Source: Marinifilaceae bacterium (lineage in GTDB: Bacteria; Bacteroidota; Bacteroidia; Bacteroidales; Marinifilaceae). From it: DNA of 47,275 bases. The notes below the pieces were generated by a model, which worked only from the letters and a program-made list of their open reading frames with translations, was not told the origin of the DNA and ran no database searches. This document shows, one piece after another, positions 43,444 to 47,275 of this stretch. Where the stretch lies: positions 1-47,275 of the forward strand of contig JAGBFU010000032.1 in assembly GCA_017936285.1 (NCBI GenBank). The letters are read 5' to 3'. Position 1 is the stretch's first letter, and each line of letters opens with the position of its first letter. Both the position numbers and the translations under genes were made by a program.

Positions 43444-44874
43444 CTAATAGGCCTGTTTGTCTCCTTTTATTATGTTGGCGATGGTCATAAATATAATCTT
43501 TATATCCAACCACACCGACCAATTCTCTATATAGAATATATCCTTTCTTACTCTTCCCTCCATTCGCCACAACTCCTTCGTCTCACCACGAAAGCCGGTA
43601 ACCTGCGCCCATCCGGTCAATCCCGGTTTTGCCAGGTGTCTTACCATATATCGCTTTACAATATTTGAGTAGAACTCTGTATGTTGCAACATATGTGGGC
43701 GAGGGCCCACAAGCGACATATCACCTTTTAATACATTGATCAGTTGTGGTAATTCATCAATGTTACTTTTTCTCAGAAAATTCCCAAAAGGAGTTTTTCT
43801 TGGATCATCACGCTCTGCCTGACGGCTATCTGACTCGCTGTTCATTCGCATGGTTCTGAATTTATAAATGGTAAATACTTTACCATTGAGTCCGGAACGC
43901 TCTTGTTTGAACAGTACCGGTCCGGGTGATGTTATCTTTATTATCAATGCCACCACAAGATAAATCACCGGAAATAGCGTTATGAGGAAGAGAGCAGATA
44001 CAACAAAATCAAATACTCTTTTGATTATCCTGTTACCTTGATTGAGCAAGGGCTCCTCTCTGTCCTTCAACACTAAGACATCGCCCATCAAGGCGTGCCT
44101 CATATTACGCATTGGAAAGGACAATAAGTTAGGCACCTCTATAAAACGCACACAATGCTCTTCGCATACTCTGTACAGATGTTCAACCCGTCCCTTATCC
44201 GAAAAGTCAAGACAACAATAGATCTCCTCAACTCCACTTCTCTCTATCCAACCATCAACTCCCGATATTGATCCTAAATACTCCTTCTCGTTCCGGCTCC
44301 ACCTCTTATCAGGTATATCGGAAAAATATCCCAGACATCTATACCCCAGACCAACATCATGCAAACGGAACCATAAATCTCTTGCGCTATCATTTGTTCC
44401 GACAAAAGCGACATATCTCTGTTTGTAAATTTCAGAACTGCGAAGCCTTCTTACCAAAGCTATACACACAATTCGCCATACAAACAGTGCTACATACCAT
44501 ATCGAATAGAAGATAAAGATATTAAAGCCAACAACATTTGTATAGTGTCGGGAATAGTCCACTCTGCATACAACAAGATACACGGTTACTGAAGTTGCAT
44601 GAAGGAGTAACATTTTAAATGTTGCCGACAAGATATCTTCGATATTCACAAACCGCTCCATAAGTGGCGGAGGCCACAGGATAATCGATGGCAAATAGAA
44701 TAGATTCACCAAGAAAAAGAACACATATCTTTCAGAATAACCATCAAGTTCGATTAATCCGAAATATTGCAACCACATCAAACTTGCAACTCCGAATAAC
44801 AAATTCAACAAAATTAAATCTCCAACTATTACTCCCCACTTTGCTATTGTTGTATTCTGTAGAATTTGTCTCAT
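43444..44874 (-). CDS. Undecaprenyl-phosphate sugar-phosphate transferase (WcaJ/WbaP type)
   Basis: A 476-residue polyprenyl glycosylphosphotransferase that starts capsule, exopolysaccharide or O-antigen repeat synthesis on undecaprenyl phosphate. Four or five membrane helices (about 15-140) and a nucleotide-binding-like middle domain (about 150-280) precede the catalytic C-terminus, which has KRVFDFVVS, SPGPVLFKQERSG, KFRTM, DELPQLINVLKGDMSLVGPRP and KPGLTGWAQV. The sugar is not predictable. It is not beside glycosyltransferases, unlike most initiating enzymes. Confidence 0.93.
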   Translation of the reverse strand: MRQILQNTTIAKWGVIVGDLILLNLLFGVASLMWLQYFGLIELDGYSERYVFFFLVNLFYLPSIILWPPPLMERFVNIEDILSATFKMLLLHATSVTVYLVVCRVDYSRHYTNVVGFNIFIFYSIWYVALFVWRIVCIALVRRLRSSEIYKQRYVAFVGTNDSARDLWFRLHDVGLGYRCLGYFSDIPDKRWSRNEKEYLGSISGVDGWIERSGVEEIYCCLDFSDKGRVEHLYRVCEEHCVRFIEVPNLLSFPMRNMRHALMGDVLVLKDREEPLLNQGNRIIKRVFDFVVSALFLITLFPVIYLVVALIIKITSPGPVLFKQERSGLNGKVFTIYKFRTMRMNSESDSRQAERDDPRKTPFGNFLRKSNIDELPQLINVLKGDMSLVGPRPHMLQHTEFYSNIVKRYMVRHLAKPGLTGWAQVTGFRGETKELWRMEGRVRKDIFYIENWSVWLDIKIIFMTIANIIKGDKQAY

Positions 44875-44890
44875 TGCAAGTATGAATTGG

Positions 44891-45997
44891 TTACTGACTT
44901 TCGCTCACCCCTGCTATCTGATCAACATTCAGATCGGATTCGCGTCTATCACCTCCTACGTCATATTGCTTCAAAGGGTTTGCAGTAAGCTCGGAATATT
45001 GAGTTCGGTTTCTGCAAACATCCATTGCTACATATATTGCATTTCTCAATCCACTCTCATCAGCATCGCCACGCTCTACCATGTTATATCCCATACCATG
45101 AACCGTAGTAGTCAATACACATGGCAATCCGGCAATCGAAATCACACCACTATTATCCTCAATATATTTAAATGGGATAAGTCCCTGATCATGATGAAGA
45201 GCCAGAACTATGTCATACTTCTCATACATCGCCTCGGCAAAAAAACGATCAGCAGCGTAAGGCCCAACAACAAAGATACCCTCTTCGCGAGCCTGTACTA
45301 TTGCTGGTTTAATGATTCTCTCCTCCTCATCTCCAAAGATTCCATCTCCGGTTGAACCATTCAATGCCAATATTGCAATTCTAGGTTTATCAAGAGCAAA
45401 ATCGCGAATCATTGCCCTGTTTATCATCTTGAACCGTTTGATAAGATTTGGAATGGTCAGCTGAGACAATGAATCTCTGACACTCTTTCCTGAAGTCAAA
45501 AAGGCTATTTTCATCTTTTGACCGATATACAACGGCATTAAGAACTCACTCTCATAGCGTACTGACAAATAGTGTATAAGCGAGGTCGCACGCTCCAGAT
45601 CAAAGGCATAATCACCCATCGGTGCAGTTACCAGAGCATCAATCCTGTTATTATCAATATAATCCAATCCCTGACGCAGAGCCAACATAGCACACTCATC
45701 AGAATCACGGGTCTCAATTCCCGGATCAACACGAACATCATCGCTGAAACAGTTGATTATATTTGAACGCTTATCAGAGGCCTCTTCCGGTTTCTGAACC
45801 AGATTCATCGTAAGATTAATCGGTTCTTCAGAACGCTCCAATCCTTTCTTATAGTATGCAAGAACCTTTGAAGAACCTATCACCAAAGGTGTACACACTT
45901 CACACATTCTATTCTCGGCCAGAATCTTAACCAGGAGTTCACTACCTATACCATTAATATCGCCTTGTGCAAGGCCTATTATCAATTTTTCATCCAT
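44891..45997 (-). CDS. PdxA-like dehydrogenase with altered metal site
   Basis: A 368-residue homologue of 4-hydroxythreonine-4-phosphate dehydrogenase. GDINGIG (12-18), GSSKVLAYY, LVTAPM (122-127), GPYAAD (245-250) and HHDQGLIPFK (268-277) are clear. Of the three metal histidines of PdxA only the HDQG one (H269) is kept. The His of TTHxPLRD is G170 (LTSGKSVRD) and that of NPHAG is S215 (NGSTGDG). The GHTE segment is LIHYLS. It may be a paralogue with another substrate, like the PdxA2 group, or inactive. It overlaps the acyltransferase gene by 8 nt. Confidence 0.85.
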   Translation of the reverse strand: MDEKLIIGLAQGDINGIGSELLVKILAENRMCEVCTPLVIGSSKVLAYYKKGLERSEEPINLTMNLVQKPEEASDKRSNIINCFSDDVRVDPGIETRDSDECAMLALRQGLDYIDNNRIDALVTAPMGDYAFDLERATSLIHYLSVRYESEFLMPLYIGQKMKIAFLTSGKSVRDSLSQLTIPNLIKRFKMINRAMIRDFALDKPRIAILALNGSTGDGIFGDEEERIIKPAIVQAREEGIFVVGPYAADRFFAEAMYEKYDIVLALHHDQGLIPFKYIEDNSGVISIAGLPCVLTTTVHGMGYNMVERGDADESGLRNAIYVAMDVCRNRTQYSELTANPLKQYDVGGDRRESDLNVDQIAGVSESQ

Positions 45998-46988
45998 AAC
46001 TATTATCTGTTGTATTTAGAATCTGTTTTAAATTTATTGTTTTATTTTCAGGATTATACGATGAAATATGTCGATCCTTCTTCTCATCATATACATCCTC
46101 GATTGTTATCAAAATTCCACTCTCCTCAACTCCCCCAAAAAATGGGTTTAACGATGTTCCAAAGAGTTTCATTGTGGGTGACAACCCCATATATGCATTT
46201 ACTAATGGAGGTATATTCTCGCCTAAGGTTCTTATGCTCTTTGAAAGAGCTCTGTACTCCTCTGCATAGTTTTCACCTGTAAATTGCAACTCCATAGAGC
46301 TGCTATCCGGATAAATTGCATACTTCTCCTTTGGAGTTACCAAACTCTCCTTATCCTCAAAATAACACCTTAGGAATGTCAGCAACATATCTCTTGCCGA
46401 GACATTATAACTGCGATACATTGTAACCTTGCCCATAAGGAACTTTATATCGGGGTTATCCACTGTAAGCGCACCCAAACCATCCCATAAGTTATCCAAT
46501 GCGTATAGGGATTTACGCTTCATCTGGGTTGACTGATACTTGGGGTGGACAAAAGAACGACCAAGCTCTATGGTATATGGAATATACTCCTCGATAAACC
46601 TGGCTGACATATCAAATATCTCAGTCATAGCCATTTCTGGTACCCCATTCACACCTACAGGCATCTCATCACACCTAAGATAACGATATCCGCCGATAAT
46701 CTCCTGCTCTTCCGGGTCCCATACAATCAACTGCTTGCATGGATTATTCTCACGTATATCAAACTCATCAATGTCGCACTCCTTTCCGGTTCCGCCTCCT
46801 GCCGCGCGAAAAGCCAACTCACGGACACGGCCAACCTCTTTCATCAGATTGGGTGCTTCATGAGCAGTAAAAATATATATCTCATTGCCACCTTTATTAC
46901 TTGACCGCAAAAATCTATCCTCAGTCAATTCACTAAGTAACAATGACTTTTCTACTGCTTCACATATATTATTCAATCTATCATCCAT
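45990..46988 (-). CDS. GlsB-like lipid N-acyltransferase (GNAT, 'hemolysin' family)
   Basis: A 332-residue GNAT-fold acyltransferase of the group that includes ornithine-lipid OlsB and the Bacteroides glycine-lipid enzyme GlsB. Visible motifs are VGRVRELAFRAAGGGTGKE (about 51-69), IGGYRYLRCDE, ELGRSFVHPKYQ (about 142-153) and FLMGKVTMY. It would attach a 3-hydroxy fatty acid to the amino group of glycine or a similar amino acid. The O-acyltransferase partner is not in the window. A strong AGGAGG (46997-47002), rare in this phylum, lies 8 nt before the ATG. Confidence 0.85.
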   Translation of the reverse strand: MDDRLNNICEAVEKSLLLSELTEDRFLRSSNKGGNEIYIFTAHEAPNLMKEVGRVRELAFRAAGGGTGKECDIDEFDIRENNPCKQLIVWDPEEQEIIGGYRYLRCDEMPVGVNGVPEMAMTEIFDMSARFIEEYIPYTIELGRSFVHPKYQSTQMKRKSLYALDNLWDGLGALTVDNPDIKFLMGKVTMYRSYNVSARDMLLTFLRCYFEDKESLVTPKEKYAIYPDSSSMELQFTGENYAEEYRALSKSIRTLGENIPPLVNAYMGLSPTMKLFGTSLNPFFGGVEESGILITIEDVYDEKKDRHISSYNPENKTINLKQILNTTDNSYG

Positions 46989-46996
46989 TTCACCTT

Positions 46997-47002
46997 CCTC
47001 CT
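46997..47002 (-). promoter_or_regulatory. Strong Shine-Dalgarno (AGGAGG) of the GlsB-like gene
   Basis: A perfect AGGAGG 8 nt before the start codon at 46988 fixes this start. Most genes in the window lack such a site. Confidence 0.8.
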
Positions 47003-47026
47003 GTCAGCAAAACTATATACATTTAG

Positions 47027-47034
47027 CAAAGATA
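47027..47034 (-). promoter_or_regulatory. Bacteroidota -7 element (TATCTTTG) of the seven-gene operon
   Basis: Exact TAnnTTTG match on the minus strand, 38 nt upstream of the GlsB-like start. No clear -33 TTTG is seen. Confidence 0.55.
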
Positions 47035-47068
47035 AGAATTATTAGTATAATTTCTCATAAAAAAATGT

Positions 47069-47076
47069 TACTTTTG
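47069..47076 (+). promoter_or_regulatory. Bacteroidota -7 element (TACTTTTG) facing right
   Basis: Exact match pointing out of the window. Transcription would begin near 47082, directly at the first hairpin of the structured element. Confidence 0.5.
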
Positions 47077-47081
47077 CGACG

Positions 47082-47235
47082 AAATTTTTAAACAGATTTA
47101 GAAGCTGTTTAAAATTTATTTCGTGGTTATTTGAGAAAGATTTTTGAGGATAGATTTCACTTCGTAGCGAAGGCAATATAGCATATTGCCAAGATGGGAA
47201 GTGAAATATAAACCAAAAAGATTCTCAAAGAAACC
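47082..47235 (+). other. Promoter-proximal multi-hairpin element (structured RNA leader or MITE)
   Basis: A first hairpin pairs 47082-47095 with 47105-47117 (13-bp stem, one bulged T). A larger nested one pairs GGTT 47125-47128 with 47232-47235, TTTGAGAA 47130-47137 with 47222-47229, TTTTT 47141-47145 with 47215-47219, and ATTTCACTTC 47154-47163 with 47198-47207. An inner perfect 8-bp stem sits at 47172-47190. No coding frame explains it. It could be a small RNA, a long 5' leader of a gene to the right, or a miniature transposon. Confidence 0.65.
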
Positions 47236-47275
47236 GAAACAATTGTAAGTAATGTAAGAAATACATAAACAATAA

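Noticed and set aside
44882..45355. 157-residue plus-strand frame
   Set aside because: Antisense to the PdxA-like gene, which carries clear family motifs.
1..47275. tRNA, rRNA or tmRNA genes
   Set aside because: Scanned by eye in the gene gaps for TPsiC-like and rRNA-like segments; none seen. A covariance search would be needed for certainty.

Overview
The window is a gene-dense chromosomal segment of a Bacteroidales (Bacteroidota) bacterium. I base that on 36 confidently placed protein genes that include lineage-typical families: a DUF4251-like protein, SurA and OstA-type envelope genes, a Rho with a long acidic insertion, an N-terminally extended NusB, a CarboxypepD_reg-like protein, a dipeptidyl-peptidase of family S9 and a GlsB-like lipid N-acyltransferase. 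Many intergenic regions carry the Bacteroidota -7 element TAnnTTTG. Ribosome binding sites are mostly not recognisable, again as in this phylum. No phage, plasmid, CRISPR, rRNA or tRNA signal was seen. Genus and species cannot be decided from this sequence.

Layout. 1-307: copies of a dispersed, palindrome-ended repeat (family A). 308-3393: MFS transporter overlapping topoisomerase III. 3394-3758: two head-to-tail copies of a second repeat (family B) and 7-nt arrays. 3759-5601 (minus): DUF4251-like protein and a BioF/KBL-family PLP enzyme. 5724-8621: queC-queD-queE (7-deazaguanine/queuosine precursor synthesis), then a small MscS channel, whose 3' end overlaps recQ (8587-10521, minus). 10637-14528: PpiC-like lipoprotein, SurA-type chaperone and OstA-like protein, an outer-membrane biogenesis operon ended by a strong hairpin. 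14619-15707 (minus): CarboxypepD_reg-like protein. 15799-19776: a five-gene envelope operon (coiled-coil lipoprotein, small membrane protein, membrane coiled-coil protein, metallophosphoesterase-like protein, PP2C/SpoIIE phosphatase). 19769-24829 (minus): recN, dnaB and an LTA-synthase-like sulfatase. 24939-25910: nusB. 26104-29622 (minus): pyruvate:ferredoxin oxidoreductase. 29821-31716 (minus): rho. 31917-33043: tatA and tatC, separated by a family B repeat. 33117-33779 (minus): rsmG. 33940-35750: flippase-like membrane protein and rsmA. 35751-36146: another family A repeat. 36147-46988 (minus): a seven-gene run of about 11 kb (GlsB-like acyltransferase, PdxA-like protein, sugar-phosphate transferase, TRIC channel, S9 peptidase, AsmA-like giant, MscS-like channel), with a promoter upstream and an intrinsic terminator downstream. 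46989-47275: promoters plus a large nested hairpin element running toward the right edge.

Most genes are housekeeping or envelope genes. The most unusual signals are (1) an in-frame 24-nt insertion that splits the radical-SAM cysteine motif of QueE; (2) a metallophosphoesterase that has lost the residues of one metal site while keeping the other; (3) a PdxA-like protein lacking two of the three metal histidines, overlapping a lipid-acyltransferase gene; (4) a BioF-like enzyme with both PLP-contacting histidines replaced; (5) two families of structured dispersed repeats; and (6) the promoter-led, multi-hairpin element at the right edge. Family assignments rest on motifs recognised by eye; no database search was run.
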